Under the pieces are notes generated by a model. That model ran no database searches, was not told the origin of the DNA, and saw only the letters and a program-made list of their open reading frames with translations. Of a DNA stretch of 64,000 nt, positions 9,278-18,113 are shown piece by piece (position 1 is the stretch's first letter; every line of letters begins with the position of its first letter). The stretch comes from Maribacter litoralis. GTDB lineage: Bacteria > Bacteroidota > Bacteroidia > Flavobacteriales > Flavobacteriaceae. Made by a program: the position numbers and the translations under genes. Where the stretch lies: the NCBI RefSeq assembly GCF_003075045.1, contig NZ_QCZD01000002.1:558001-622000 (forward strand). The letters are read 5' to 3'.

Positions 9278-9826
9278 ATGGAAAAACTGGTAATACAAAC
9301 CCAAAGGTTAACATTACGACCAATTACCCTAAATGATTTAGACGAAATACACCGGCTTCATATCTTGCCCGAAACCGATGAATTCAATGCACTTGGTATT
9401 CCTAAAGATTTAGATGAGACCAAAGGGGTTGTTACACCTTGGGTAACTGCGATTAATCAAAAAGAAGTAAGTAATTACACTTTTGCCATTCTGCATCAAA
9501 AAACTGGTGGGTTTATGGGGTTATTCGGTCTACGGCTGGGTGCACAAAAATATAAACGAGCTGAAATTTGGTATAAGCTTCATAAAAATGAGTGGGGTAA
9601 CGGCTATGCTACCGAAGCAGTAAAAGCAGTATTGAATTATGGTTTTAACAGGCTTAAACTCCACAGAATTGAGGCTGGTTGTTCCGTTGATAATATAGGG
9701 TCTGCAAAAGTTTTGGAAAAATCGGGTATGATCAAAGAAGGGGTTAAAAGGCAGATTTTACCTTTAAAAACAGGTTGGTCAGACAGTTTTGAATATGCCA
9801 TTTTAGAAAGCGATAAACGATATTGA
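9278..9826 (+). CDS. GNAT N-acetyltransferase, RimJ/RimL-like
   Basis: The 182-residue product is a RimJ/RimL-type GNAT. It has the N-terminal QTQRLTLRPITLNDLDEI strand-helix, the EIWYKLHKNEWGNGYATEAV motif A with the acetyl-CoA-binding loop (WGNGYA), and the block KVLEKSGMIKEGVKRQ. It is a cytoplasmic acetyltransferase using acetyl-CoA; the acceptor is not predictable. The stop codon lies 7 bases before the ATG of the VOC-family gene, so the two genes probably form a small operon. It is the third acetyltransferase in the first 10 kb and is closer in type to the one at 673 than to the one at 1382. Confidence 0.9.
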   Translation: MEKLVIQTQRLTLRPITLNDLDEIHRLHILPETDEFNALGIPKDLDETKGVVTPWVTAINQKEVSNYTFAILHQKTGGFMGLFGLRLGAQKYKRAEIWYKLHKNEWGNGYATEAVKAVLNYGFNRLKLHRIEAGCSVDNIGSAKVLEKSGMIKEGVKRQILPLKTGWSDSFEYAILESDKRY

Positions 9827-9833
9827 AACTAGT

Positions 9834-10211
9834 ATGAATTTAAATCAAGTTACCGTTCCATCACGAAATGTTGCTAATGCAATTCTTTTTTATGAAAAAT
9901 TAGGATTGAAATTAATAGTAAAATCACTGCCCAATTATGCAAGATTTGAATGTCCGGATGGGAATTCCACCTTCTCTATTCATCTCACCGAAAAATTACC
10001 TAAGGGAGATGGCGTATATATTTATTTTGAGTGCCAAGATTTAGATGAACATGTAGCAACGCTAAAGGAGAAAGGCATACAATTTGAAAAGGAACCTACC
10101 GATGAGCGATGGTTATGGAGAGAAGCAAGGTTAAAAGATCTTGATGGTAATCAACTTATATTATTCTATGGCGGTGAAAATAGATTAAACCCGCCTTGGC
10201 GAATCAAATAG
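9834..10211 (+). CDS. VOC (glyoxalase/bleomycin-resistance) family protein
   Basis: A 125-residue single-domain protein of the vicinal oxygen chelate superfamily. The first beta-alpha-beta unit is seen as LNQVTVPSRNVANAILFYEKLGLKL and the second ends in EARLKDLDGNQLILFY, with the DLDGN loop before the last metal-side Glu position occupied by a different residue (LILF). Members include glyoxalase I, dioxygenases and drug-binding proteins; the specific role cannot be inferred. The usual first metal ligand His after the start is replaced (NQVTV), so metal binding is uncertain. It follows the GNAT gene by 7 bases and likely shares its transcript. Confidence 0.85.
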   Translation: MNLNQVTVPSRNVANAILFYEKLGLKLIVKSLPNYARFECPDGNSTFSIHLTEKLPKGDGVYIYFECQDLDEHVATLKEKGIQFEKEPTDERWLWREARLKDLDGNQLILFYGGENRLNPPWRIK

Positions 10212-10522
10212 GTTTTGAGTTAGATGGACTTGGAATATTCCAATAAGACCTATATAACAACACTTATATTTAAATTCGTAACAAAGAGTTATAAATGTAA
10301 ATTCAGATTTGCGAAGTTCAATTATGAAGATAATAGTATATACAAGTTGTTTTTAACAAGTTGCTATCGATTTGACCTTAATTGTAAAGATTGAACAATA
10401 CTATTCATTTGATGTCTACGTTAATCATTCAAATGATATAACAAGTAGTATTTTAGAACCTAATTCAACTATTTAATTTATATCCAAAGAATTAGAAAAA
10501 TAGTAAAATAGAAAAAAACCCT
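10212..10522. other. Gene-free stretch before the first GH63 gene
   Basis: This 311-base interval has no supported gene. It holds two direct copies of ACAAGTTG at 10342-10349 and 10356-10363 (start-to-start 14 bases) and an inverted pair CATTTGA/TCAAATG at 10406-10412 and 10429-10435. They could be regulatory sites for the glucosidase gene that follows, but they are short enough in AT-rich DNA to be chance. No strong terminator hairpin or clear TAnnTTTG box was found. Confidence 0.3.
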
Positions 10523-13150
10523 ATGAATTATAAGAACGCCGAGGAACAAAGATTAGCCGTAGCGGACAATTATAAAAATTGGAAAAGGTGGGGTCCTTAT
10601 TTAGCTGAACGTCAATGGGGTACCGTAAGGGAAGATTATAGTCCGCAAGGGCATGCATGGAGTTTTGTTGGTCATGATAAAGCCCGTAGTAATGCCTATA
10701 GATGGGGAGAAGAAGGTATTGGTGGTTTTTGCGATTCTAGAGAAATTCTATGTTTGGCACCCGCTTTCTGGAACGGAAAAGACCCTATTTTAAAGGAGCG
10801 TTTATTCGGACTTACCAATGATGAGGGTAACCACGGGGAAGATGTAAAGGAACTTTATTTTCATCAGGTTTCTACGCCAACCCACTCTTACGCCAAATAC
10901 TTATATAAATATCCACATAAAAAATTTCCGTACGCAGAGCTTGTACGTAAAAACAAACATAGAAATAGAGAGCAATCTGAATTTGAGATTTTAGATACAA
11001 AGGCATTTGCGAACAATACATATTTTGATTGCTTTATCGAATATGCCAAAGAAGATGTTGGCGATATTTTAATGAAGGTCACCGTAATCAATAGAGGACC
11101 AAGGGCAGCAACTATTCATGTACTTCCACATTTATGGTTTCGTAATTTTTGGAAGCATAACCGTAGGTTCGAGCGGCCCGAAATGAAAGCTATTTCCAAT
11201 AATGCCGTACAATCACGTAGTACAAGAAACGGTCGTTATTACTTTTATCATGAAGAAGGTGAGCAACTTTTTTGTGAGAACGAGACCAATAATGAACGTA
11301 TTTACAATGTGCCCAATGAGGTCGCTTATGTAAAGGACGGAATAAACAACCATGTGGTTGAAGGTAAAGAAACGGTCAACCCCGATAAAAAAGGATCTAA
11401 GTTTGCCGTATGGCACAAAATGCGTTTAAAATCGGGTGAAGAAAAGACCATAAAAGTACGTTTAAGCAAGAAAAAGCTTGAAGACCCTTGGGGAAGTTAT
11501 GATGCTATCTTTGATAAAAGAATTAAGGAGTGCGAAGAATTCTATGGTGATATCTTAAAGAAGGAACTACCGGTAGGTCAACAAGAAATTGCCAGAAAAG
11601 CATTTTCAGGTTTATTATGGACTAAGCAGTTTTATTACTATGATGTATATAAATGGCTTTTTGGCGGTCCGGGAGAACCCAAACCCTATAGAACAGATAC
11701 CCGTAATACGCGTTGGGAACATCTTACCAATAGACATGTAATTTCCATGCCCGATAAATGGGAGTACCCTTGGTATGCCGCTTGGGATCTTGCTTTTCAC
11801 ATGGCATCGTTTGTAGAAATAGACCCATACTTTGCTAAGGAACAATTGCTATTGGTTCTCAAGGAAAGCTATATGCACCCTAACGGACAAATACCTGCCT
11901 ATGAATGGAATTTTAGCGATGTAAATCCGCCAGTACATTCTTGGGCCGTTTGGACCGTGTATGAAAAAGATAAAAAACGAACGGGTAAAGGCGATACCAA
12001 TTTTCTGGAAAAGGCTTATCAAAAATTATTGGTCAATTTTACTTGGTGGGTAAACCAAAAGGATAAAAGCGGAACCAATCTTTTTGAAGGCGGATTCCTA
12101 GGGTTGGATAACATTGGGGTATTTGATCGTAACCACATGCCAGAAGGCATTACACGTATGCAACAGGCAGATGCTACCAGTTGGATGGCCATGTTTACTT
12201 TGAACATGTTGCGTATGTCTTTAGAATTGGCGTCAATGAACCCAAACTATGAAGATAGTGTTGCCAAGTTTTTTAGACACTTTTTGAATATCGCCTGGGC
12301 AATGCACCACATTGGTCAAAAGGATATTTCCCTTTGGGATGATGAGGATAATTTTTATTACGATGTAGTAGAAATGTCCGACGGTAGAACAGATCGTTTA
12401 AAAGTAAGGTCTTTAGTAGGTATTATACCCATGTTCGCAGTAGAGATCATTCACAAAGATTTGTTCGATGAGCTAAAGCATTTTAAAGTTAGGGCTGCAG
12501 AAATTGTAAGAACCAGACCAGATTTGGCTTCTTTGATTTCTAATATTGAGGAGTTCAACTCAGATGGTAACTACTTGTTCTCCATTATGCGAGGGTTTAG
12601 ATTAGAGAAATTACTTTGTAGATTATTAGATGAAAATGAGTTTTTATCTGACTATGGTATTCGTTCACTTTCAAAATATCACGAAGAGCACCCCTATGTT
12701 TTTCAACATAACGGGCATCACCAAATTCAATATGAACCAGGTGAAAGCAGATCTAATATGTTTGGAGGAAATTCTAACTGGAGAGGACCTATTTGGTTAC
12801 CATTAAATTATATGATCGTTCAATCTTTACGAAAATACTACTCGTATTATGGTGATCAATATGTTTATGAATTTCCAACGGGATCGGGCGTAAAACTGAA
12901 CTTGAACGAGATTGCAAATGAGATTTCCAAAAGATTGATCAAACTGTTCGAACCTAATGAAGATGGTAAGTTTGTATATCACTCAGAAGATGCCAATAAT
13001 GTATTCACCAATAATGAACACTTTAAGAACGAACATTTCTTTTACGAGTTTTTTGATGGTGACTCCGGTAAAGGGTTGGGCGCATCGCACCAAACGGGGT
13101 GGACAGCCTTAATTGCAAACCTAATAATGGAATTAGAACAGCATTCGTAG
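10523..13150 (+). CDS. GH63-like (MGH1-like) glucosidase
   Basis: An 875-residue protein of the mannosyl-oligosaccharide-glucosidase-like (MGH1/GH63) type. The family has an N-terminal beta-sandwich followed by an (alpha/alpha)6 barrel. The barrel shows WEYPWYAAWDLAFHMASF, where Asp 422 sits in the position of the general acid of GH63, then GQIPAYEWNFSDVNPPVHSW, GGFLGLDNIGVFDR, GGNSNWRGPIW and the C-terminal GLGASHQTGWTALIANLI. Known relatives hydrolyse alpha-glucosidic bonds, in eukaryotic N-glycans, or glucosyl/mannosylglycerate in bacteria. No signal peptide is seen, so a cytoplasmic role is likely. A close paralogue lies at 18114-20744 in opposite direction. The hairpin at 13187 should end its transcript. 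Confidence 0.88.
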   Translation: MNYKNAEEQRLAVADNYKNWKRWGPYLAERQWGTVREDYSPQGHAWSFVGHDKARSNAYRWGEEGIGGFCDSREILCLAPAFWNGKDPILKERLFGLTNDEGNHGEDVKELYFHQVSTPTHSYAKYLYKYPHKKFPYAELVRKNKHRNREQSEFEILDTKAFANNTYFDCFIEYAKEDVGDILMKVTVINRGPRAATIHVLPHLWFRNFWKHNRRFERPEMKAISNNAVQSRSTRNGRYYFYHEEGEQLFCENETNNERIYNVPNEVAYVKDGINNHVVEGKETVNPDKKGSKFAVWHKMRLKSGEEKTIKVRLSKKKLEDPWGSYDAIFDKRIKECEEFYGDILKKELPVGQQEIARKAFSGLLWTKQFYYYDVYKWLFGGPGEPKPYRTDTRNTRWEHLTNRHVISMPDKWEYPWYAAWDLAFHMASFVEIDPYFAKEQLLLVLKESYMHPNGQIPAYEWNFSDVNPPVHSWAVWTVYEKDKKRTGKGDTNFLEKAYQKLLVNFTWWVNQKDKSGTNLFEGGFLGLDNIGVFDRNHMPEGITRMQQADATSWMAMFTLNMLRMSLELASMNPNYEDSVAKFFRHFLNIAWAMHHIGQKDISLWDDEDNFYYDVVEMSDGRTDRLKVRSLVGIIPMFAVEIIHKDLFDELKHFKVRAAEIVRTRPDLASLISNIEEFNSDGNYLFSIMRGFRLEKLLCRLLDENEFLSDYGIRSLSKYHEEHPYVFQHNGHHQIQYEPGESRSNMFGGNSNWRGPIWLPLNYMIVQSLRKYYSYYGDQYVYEFPTGSGVKLNLNEIANEISKRLIKLFEPNEDGKFVYHSEDANNVFTNNEHFKNEHFFYEFFDGDSGKGLGASHQTGWTALIANLIMELEQHS

Positions 13151-13186
13151 TTTTAATTCGTTTAAAATATTGTATATTAGATAATT

Positions 13187-13214
13187 GGCTATGTGTTTTT
13201 ACATAGCCTTTTTT
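13187..13214 (+). terminator. Intrinsic terminator after GH63 gene
   Basis: An 8-bp perfect stem GGCTATGT/ACATAGCC (13187-13194 and 13201-13208) with a T-rich loop is followed by six T. It lies 37 bases past the glucosidase stop and 20 bases before the AraC-type regulator start. Confidence 0.8.
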
Positions 13215-13233
13215 AATTAAATAACATTTTCTG

Positions 13234-14046
13234 ATGAAAAACGATACTATCCACATATCGAAAATAATCAAAAATGTTCCCCGCACTATTAATGATGCTG
13301 ACTATACCGTCTGCTGGATAAAAGATGAAATTAAAGGTATAGAGATAGATGGTGTTCTTTATGCCAATATTTCAAACTCCATTTTTTTTCTTGATAATAA
13401 GATGCAGTGGAAATTGTATGTAAAAGAAGGAGCTCCAAATACAGGGTATCTGTTACAGTTGTCTCAAGAGGTATTAAGTCACCCCTTATTAAGTAAGTTG
13501 CATATCAATAAAGTTCGCCTGTTCAATTCGGGCACGGTGCCCTTGTTTAAATTGAGTCCCGGTATAGAGAAACGTACCCAAGCCATATTAGAAATGATCG
13601 ATGAGCTATTGGGTTCGCATTTAAACCATAAGGAAGATGCCCTTATATCTTTATTGAATACCTTTTTTGTGTATTGCGATGGTCAATGTAACATTAAATC
13701 GATTATTGAAAAGAACCACACAAAAGCAAACATTGTATATTCCTTTAAGCAACTGGTAGATCAGAATATTGAAGATTCTCATGAGGTAGGCTTCTACGCT
13801 TCCCGCCTTAATATATCTACAAAATATTTGAATGAATGTGTGCAAGAGGTGCTTAATGTGAGTTCAAAAAGTATTATTATAGAACAGTTGCTGATTCGTT
13901 CGCGGCACGCATTAAAATTTTCAAATAAAACAATTAAGGAAATTAGCTATGAACTTGGTTTTTCTACACCAGATTATTTCAGCTATTTCTTTAAAACACA
14001 GACGGGCACCAAGCCTTCTTTGTTGAGAAGATCGGTAGGTTCTTAA
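13234..14046 (+). CDS. AraC-family transcriptional regulator
   Basis: A 270-residue protein whose last ~100 residues form an AraC/XylS double helix-turn-helix: EVGFYASRLNISTKYLNECV (first HTH) and TIKEISYELGFSTPDYFSYF with a following FKTQTGTKPSLLRR (second HTH, the most conserved part of the family). The N-terminal ~160 residues resemble a cupin-like ligand/dimerisation domain but with no recognisable binding motif. It should bind DNA as a dimer and control nearby genes. Immediately downstream are repeated GGTTTATACC elements in front of the cupin gene, so an AraC-cupin-dgc regulatory unit is plausible. It lies behind a terminator, hence has its own promoter. Confidence 0.9.
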   Translation: MKNDTIHISKIIKNVPRTINDADYTVCWIKDEIKGIEIDGVLYANISNSIFFLDNKMQWKLYVKEGAPNTGYLLQLSQEVLSHPLLSKLHINKVRLFNSGTVPLFKLSPGIEKRTQAILEMIDELLGSHLNHKEDALISLLNTFFVYCDGQCNIKSIIEKNHTKANIVYSFKQLVDQNIEDSHEVGFYASRLNISTKYLNECVQEVLNVSSKSIIIEQLLIRSRHALKFSNKTIKEISYELGFSTPDYFSYFFKTQTGTKPSLLRRSVGS

Positions 14047-14052
14047 ATTCAA

Positions 14053-14111
14053 GGTTTATACCGTGATTTTCACATTTTTGCGACTATGGTTTATACCTAA
14101 TTTGGTATAAA
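14053..14111. promoter_or_regulatory. Repeated GGTTTATACC sites before cupin gene
   Basis: Two identical 10-mers GGTTTATACC occur at 14053-14062 and 14088-14097, 35 bases apart start to start. An inverted partial copy GGTATAAA follows at 14104-14111, making TTTATACC-6-GGTATAAA a perfect 8-bp inverted repeat. The cluster fills the 74-base gap between the AraC gene and the cupin gene. Such spacing suits an AraC-type regulator binding on one DNA face, which is inference. Confidence 0.5.
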
Positions 14112-14120
14112 AATAAAATC

Positions 14121-14666
14121 ATGGATAGACAAAGTTTTATTGAAAAATCAGGAGCAGGTATTAGTTACGCTTTATTCTCCGGACTCATTTTCTGCAAAAA
14201 GCAGGATGATGAAGTTGTTTCTACAAATAGCAACGAACCTAAGATCATGCGTGATACGGACGGGGAGGTATTCAATGTTATAGGGGATATCCAGACCCAT
14301 AAATTAATGGGAGACGAAACCAATAATCAGATTTTTGAATGGGTAGATAATGTAGTACCCGGTGTTGGTATTCCTCCACACGTACATACGAAAGAAGATG
14401 AAATTTTTAGGGTGGTTGAAGGTGAAGTGGAAATTACTATCGACGGTGAAAGCACGGTTTTAAAAGCCGGGGATATTGCTTTTGCACCGAAAGGTGTGCC
14501 CCATACTTGGCAGGTGGTAGGAACCGAAAAAGCTAAAATGATAACTTCTGCACTACCTGCGGGGATTGAATTTATGTTTCAAGAATTATCTGAGTTACCT
14601 GCCGGACCGCCAGATTTTGAAAAGGTTGCTCAAATTTGTGCAAAACAAGGTATTACATTTGTTTAA
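14121..14666 (+). CDS. Cupin-domain protein
   Basis: A 181-residue single-cupin protein. Motif 1 is seen as GIPPHVHTKEDEIFRVVEGE with metal-ligand candidates His 87, His 89 and Glu 94, and motif 2 as GDIAFAPKGVPHTWQ with His 128, so a metal site is intact. Relatives are annotated as quercetinase-like or general small-molecule-binding cupins; the reaction cannot be specified. The N terminus (MDRQSFIEKSGAG) resembles the start of a substrate-binding or Tat-like leader with a short hydrophobic stretch and FCKK at residues 24-27, so export or lipidation is possible but weakly supported. Gene lies between the AraC regulator and the PLP/DUF1611 operon. Confidence 0.85.
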   Translation: MDRQSFIEKSGAGISYALFSGLIFCKKQDDEVVSTNSNEPKIMRDTDGEVFNVIGDIQTHKLMGDETNNQIFEWVDNVVPGVGIPPHVHTKEDEIFRVVEGEVEITIDGESTVLKAGDIAFAPKGVPHTWQVVGTEKAKMITSALPAGIEFMFQELSELPAGPPDFEKVAQICAKQGITFV

Positions 14667-14675
14667 TTCTTATTT

Positions 14676-14747
14676 CGTTTATACGTCAGCAACTGCAACG
14701 TAAATGTTAATTTTTAATTTGACGTATCATCGGCAACTGTCGTAAAT
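14676..14747. promoter_or_regulatory. Fourth GTTTATAC site and imperfect direct repeats
   Basis: CGTTTATACG at 14676-14685 shares the GTTTATAC core with the sites before the cupin gene. It is followed by an imperfect direct repeat, GCAACTG then CGTAAAT, at 14689-14705 and 14733-14747. These lie in the 240-base gap before the PLP-enzyme operon and may be operators. The biological reading is inference from spacing and repetition. Confidence 0.35.
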
Positions 14748-14906
14748 AGCTTGCTGCAAAAATCACATTTGATTTTGTGTTAATTTTTAAAATCAATTCT
14801 AATTTTATACTACCTATGCGTCTCTTTTTATGAGCAAATGGGTTAAAAATTTATGCCTAACTTCAATTAAATAACTGTATCTTAAAAATGGAATTTATAT
14901 GGACTT

Positions 14907-15968
14907 ATGAATCTTAAAGACGGTGTTAAAACTGCTGAGAATAAAGTGTCGACAGAGACGCGTAGACTCAGCGATATGGTTAAAGATAAAAGCAAATCTT
15001 TAGTGGACCGTTTAGAGTGTTTTGAAGATATCATAAGTTTAGAAGTAGGAGATACCGGTCTGCATAGGGCAAAAACTTTGGAACGTGAGTTTGATGTTCG
15101 CCAGCTCTACCTAAAATATGAAGGTGATAACCCTACCGGTACGCAGAAAGATCGTATTGCATTTGCTCAGTTGTATGACGCACTCCGTCGCGAATTTGAA
15201 GTGGTGAGTTTGGCTACTTGCGGCAATTATGGTGTTGCCATGGCATTGGCATCAGATTTGGCAGGTGTTGCCTGTAAAATTTATATTCCCGAAAGTTATC
15301 ATACCGATCGTGTTGTAGAGATGCAAACCTTGGGAGCGGAGATTATTCGTATTCCCGGTAGTTACGAAGATGTAGTGACGGCAAGTTCTCGTTTAGCGGA
15401 AGAACATGGCTGGTACGATGCCAACCCAGGTGGTGCCAATACGCCACTACAAATTTCAGCCTATGCGCAAATTGCACAAGAAATCTTTGAGGATTTAGGG
15501 GATGCACCTAAATATTGTGCCGTTCCGGTTTCAAACGGAACATTGTTTGCCGGTATTTACAGGGGATTTGTAAATCTGTATAAAAGAGGAAAAACATCAC
15601 GAATTCCTAAAATGATTGCGGCTTCTTCTTCTCATAAAAACCCCATTGTTGAATCGTTTTTACAAAATTTAGATCATTGTAAAGATTTGAATCCAGCAGC
15701 AATTAAAGAAACAAAATACAACGAACCATTGATCAATTGGCATAGTTTTGATGGGGAAGAGGCGCTGTATGCCTTACAAAAATCTGAGGGCGAAGCTTTT
15801 AATATTAGTGATAAAAAATTGAAAGAGATGACTTCTCTTTTACATAAAAAGGAAGGATTCCGAATTTTACCTGCTTCAACGGCGGGTTTGATCGGACTTT
15901 TAGAATTGGACGAAAAAATGAATTTTGAGCCTGATCGGTTTGTGGCAGTGCTCACTGCAAAAAATTAA
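14907..15968 (+). CDS. PLP-dependent fold-type II enzyme, threonine-synthase-like
   Basis: A 353-residue pyridoxal-phosphate enzyme of fold type II. The cofactor lysine motif is YEGDNPTGTQKDR, with Lys 81 as the Schiff-base residue, followed by the phosphate-side TCGNYGVAMALAS loop and a mid-protein PVSNGTLFAGIYRGF glycine-rich segment. The best general match is threonine synthase, but it lacks the long N-terminal part of that enzyme and sits in a different context. It is the first gene of a tight operon with a DUF1611 protein (7-base gap) and an enolase-superfamily epimerase. That context suggests action on an amino acid related to D-glutamate, such as elimination or racemisation, rather than threonine synthesis. 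This last point is inference. Confidence 0.85.
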   Translation: MNLKDGVKTAENKVSTETRRLSDMVKDKSKSLVDRLECFEDIISLEVGDTGLHRAKTLEREFDVRQLYLKYEGDNPTGTQKDRIAFAQLYDALRREFEVVSLATCGNYGVAMALASDLAGVACKIYIPESYHTDRVVEMQTLGAEIIRIPGSYEDVVTASSRLAEEHGWYDANPGGANTPLQISAYAQIAQEIFEDLGDAPKYCAVPVSNGTLFAGIYRGFVNLYKRGKTSRIPKMIAASSSHKNPIVESFLQNLDHCKDLNPAAIKETKYNEPLINWHSFDGEEALYALQKSEGEAFNISDKKLKEMTSLLHKKEGFRILPASTAGLIGLLELDEKMNFEPDRFVAVLTAKN

Positions 15969-15975
15969 AAAATAG

Positions 15976-17049
15976 ATGAAAAAAGTTATTGATGGTAAGG
16001 CATTGGTGTATTGTGAAGGAGCATTTAATACTCCTAACGGTAAAACGGCACATGGGCTGGTTCGCTTTACCGAACGGTATGAGGTTGTAGGTGTTTTAGA
16101 TGCAAAATATGCAGGTAGTGATGCCGGTGATGTTTTGGATGGTAGACCTAACGGAATTCCGGTTTTTAAAGATCTGGAAGCTGCGATTATAGCTCTTGCA
16201 GCTAACGAGAACTTGCCAAGTTATTTGGTGATAGGTCTTGCGCCAGATGGTGGTAGACTACCACAAGTGGCAAAGGCAACTATTAAAAATGCATTGCAAA
16301 AAGGTTGGAACATTGATAGTGGTTTGCACGATTTCTTGACCAATGACCCTGAACTTGTGGCATTGGCAAAAGAAAAAAATGTAAAAATTAGAGATATAAG
16401 AAAGACACCAGACCGTGATCAACTACACTTTTTCACTGGTGATATTGAGAAAGTTGATTGTTTAAAGTTGGCTGTTTTGGGTACGGACTCCGCACTGGGG
16501 AAACGTACAACTGCTTGGATATTGGTACATGCATTTCGTAAAGCGGGTAAAAAGGCGGAAATGATCGGAACGGGACAAACCGGTTGGATGCAGGGAGCAA
16601 AATATAGCATGGTAATGGATAGCTGTATCAACGATTTCGTCTCTGGTGAAATAGAACATGCCGTTGTTAGTGCCTATAACAATGAAGATCCAGATGTTAT
16701 TGTAATTGAAGGACAGGGGAGTTTAATGAACCCTGCATACCCTGGCGGATTTGAAATTCTAGCTGCAGGTAGACCCGATTACGTTATTCTGCAACACGCA
16801 CCAAAACGATTGGAGTATGATGGGTTCCCAGGATATAAAATGCATTCGCTGGAAGAGCAAATACATGCCATTCAAGTAATTTCGGGTAAAGAGGTTATTG
16901 CGATTACGGTGAATCATGAAGGAATGGAAAAAAGCGAAATTCTTGATGTTTGTAAAGCCATCACCCTTGAAACAAAATTGCCAGCTTTTGATGTGTTGGA
17001 GTATGGTGCAGACGATTTAATTGCGCTTTTAATGACGAAAGTAAAATGA
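15976..17049 (+). CDS. DUF1611 protein, DgcN-like D-glutamate N-acetyltransferase candidate
   Basis: A 357-residue DUF1611 protein. It has an N-terminal Rossmann-like domain, then a P-loop-type domain whose loop reads GTDSALGKRTTA (residues 169-180), with Lys 176 in the Walker A position, and VIVIEGQGSLMNPAYPGG further on. Members next to dipeptide-epimerase-like genes include DgcN, reported to N-acetylate D-glutamate in a marine D-glutamate catabolic route together with the epimerase DgcA. Here the same pair occurs, with the ATG of the next gene overlapping this stop by 4 bases. The assignment to D-glutamate is by family and context; the acyl donor and substrate are not visible in the sequence. 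Confidence 0.82.
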   Translation: MKKVIDGKALVYCEGAFNTPNGKTAHGLVRFTERYEVVGVLDAKYAGSDAGDVLDGRPNGIPVFKDLEAAIIALAANENLPSYLVIGLAPDGGRLPQVAKATIKNALQKGWNIDSGLHDFLTNDPELVALAKEKNVKIRDIRKTPDRDQLHFFTGDIEKVDCLKLAVLGTDSALGKRTTAWILVHAFRKAGKKAEMIGTGQTGWMQGAKYSMVMDSCINDFVSGEIEHAVVSAYNNEDPDVIVIEGQGSLMNPAYPGGFEILAAGRPDYVILQHAPKRLEYDGFPGYKMHSLEEQIHAIQVISGKEVIAITVNHEGMEKSEILDVCKAITLETKLPAFDVLEYGADDLIALLMTKVK

Positions 17050-18113
17050 AAATAACCCATATTTCTTTTGAGCGTTTAGACTTGAAATTGTCTGATCCGT
17101 ATACGATTGCTTATGAAACCATTGACCGTACCAGTAATTTTATTTTAAAGCTTGAAACCGATGGTAAAATTGTGGGTTACGGTTGTGCTGCACCCGATCC
17201 AGTGGTTACCAATGAATCACCAAATGATGTTACCGACGCGATTAAAAACACCATCATTCCCTATTTACTCGGCAAAGACCCTTTTACTTATGCATTGCTT
17301 TTATTGGAACTGAAAGTGTTATTGGGCAAAAGATCGTCTGCTTTGGCAATGGTAGATTTGGCGTTGTTCGATATTATGTCTAAAAAAGCCGAGGTGCCTT
17401 TGTATCAATTTTTAGGAGGTTATCGTAATCATATCGCTACCAGTATTACTATTGGTATTATGGGTGTTGAAGATACATTAGTTAAGGCAAGTGAATTTGT
17501 AGAACAAGGCTTTTCAATTTTAAAGATTAAAGGAGGTTCTAATTTAGAAGAAGACATTGCCAAAATGCGATTGATTCATGAAACATACTCGAATATTGAG
17601 TTGCGTTTTGATGGTAACCAGGGCTATTCGGTAAAAGAATCTATTGCCTTTGTCAAAGCTACAGCGGCTATTGGGGTTGAAATTTTTGAACAACCTACCA
17701 TAGTTGAGGCTGAAGAACGATTGGGCGAGGTAATGGATCAGGTAGATGTACCCATAATGGCAGATGAAAGCCTAAAAACCTTGACCGATGCATTTCGTTT
17801 GGCACAAAACGAGCGTGTAGATATGGTAAATATCAAACTACAAAAGGTTGGTGGTATATGGGCAGGGATGCATATCAACTCGGTAGCTAAAGCTGCAAAA
17901 CTAGATGCTATGGTGGGGTGTATCGATGAATGCGGATTAGGTATTTCTGCCGGATTACATTTTGCTCTATCCAGACCTAATATTAAATATGCGGATTTAG
18001 ACGGACATTTAGATATTATCGATGATCCTTTTCATTCTATTTTTAAACTGGAGAAGGGAATTTTATATCCGACCGAAAAATATGGATTAGGTTTTTCTGA
18101 GTCGAAATTATAA
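17046..18113 (+). CDS. Enolase-superfamily dipeptide epimerase / DgcA-like racemase
   Basis: A 355-residue member of the muconate-lactonising subgroup of the enolase superfamily. The catalytic acid/base lysine of the KxK motif is seen in LKIKGG (Lys 160, Lys 162), metal ligands are Asp 189, Glu 215 and Asp 240, and the second catalytic lysine is Lys 264 in NIKLQKVGG. A DLD motif (Asp 317, Asp 319) matches the DxD pair that binds the free ammonium group in L-Ala-D/L-Glu epimerases, favouring a dipeptide substrate, while the DUF1611 partner favours N-acetyl-D-glutamate racemase (DgcA). It overlaps the previous gene by ATGA and ends flush against the convergent glucosidase gene. Confidence 0.9.
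   Translation: MKITHISFERLDLKLSDPYTIAYETIDRTSNFILKLETDGKIVGYGCAAPDPVVTNESPNDVTDAIKNTIIPYLLGKDPFTYALLLLELKVLLGKRSSALAMVDLALFDIMSKKAEVPLYQFLGGYRNHIATSITIGIMGVEDTLVKASEFVEQGFSILKIKGGSNLEEDIAKMRLIHETYSNIELRFDGNQGYSVKESIAFVKATAAIGVEIFEQPTIVEAEERLGEVMDQVDVPIMADESLKTLTDAFRLAQNERVDMVNIKLQKVGGIWAGMHINSVAKAAKLDAMVGCIDECGLGISAGLHFALSRPNIKYADLDGHLDIIDDPFHSIFKLEKGILYPTEKYGLGFSESKL

Noticed and set aside
14907-15968. True threonine synthase
   Set aside because: It is shorter than that enzyme, lacks its N-terminal region, and no thrA or thrB genes are near.
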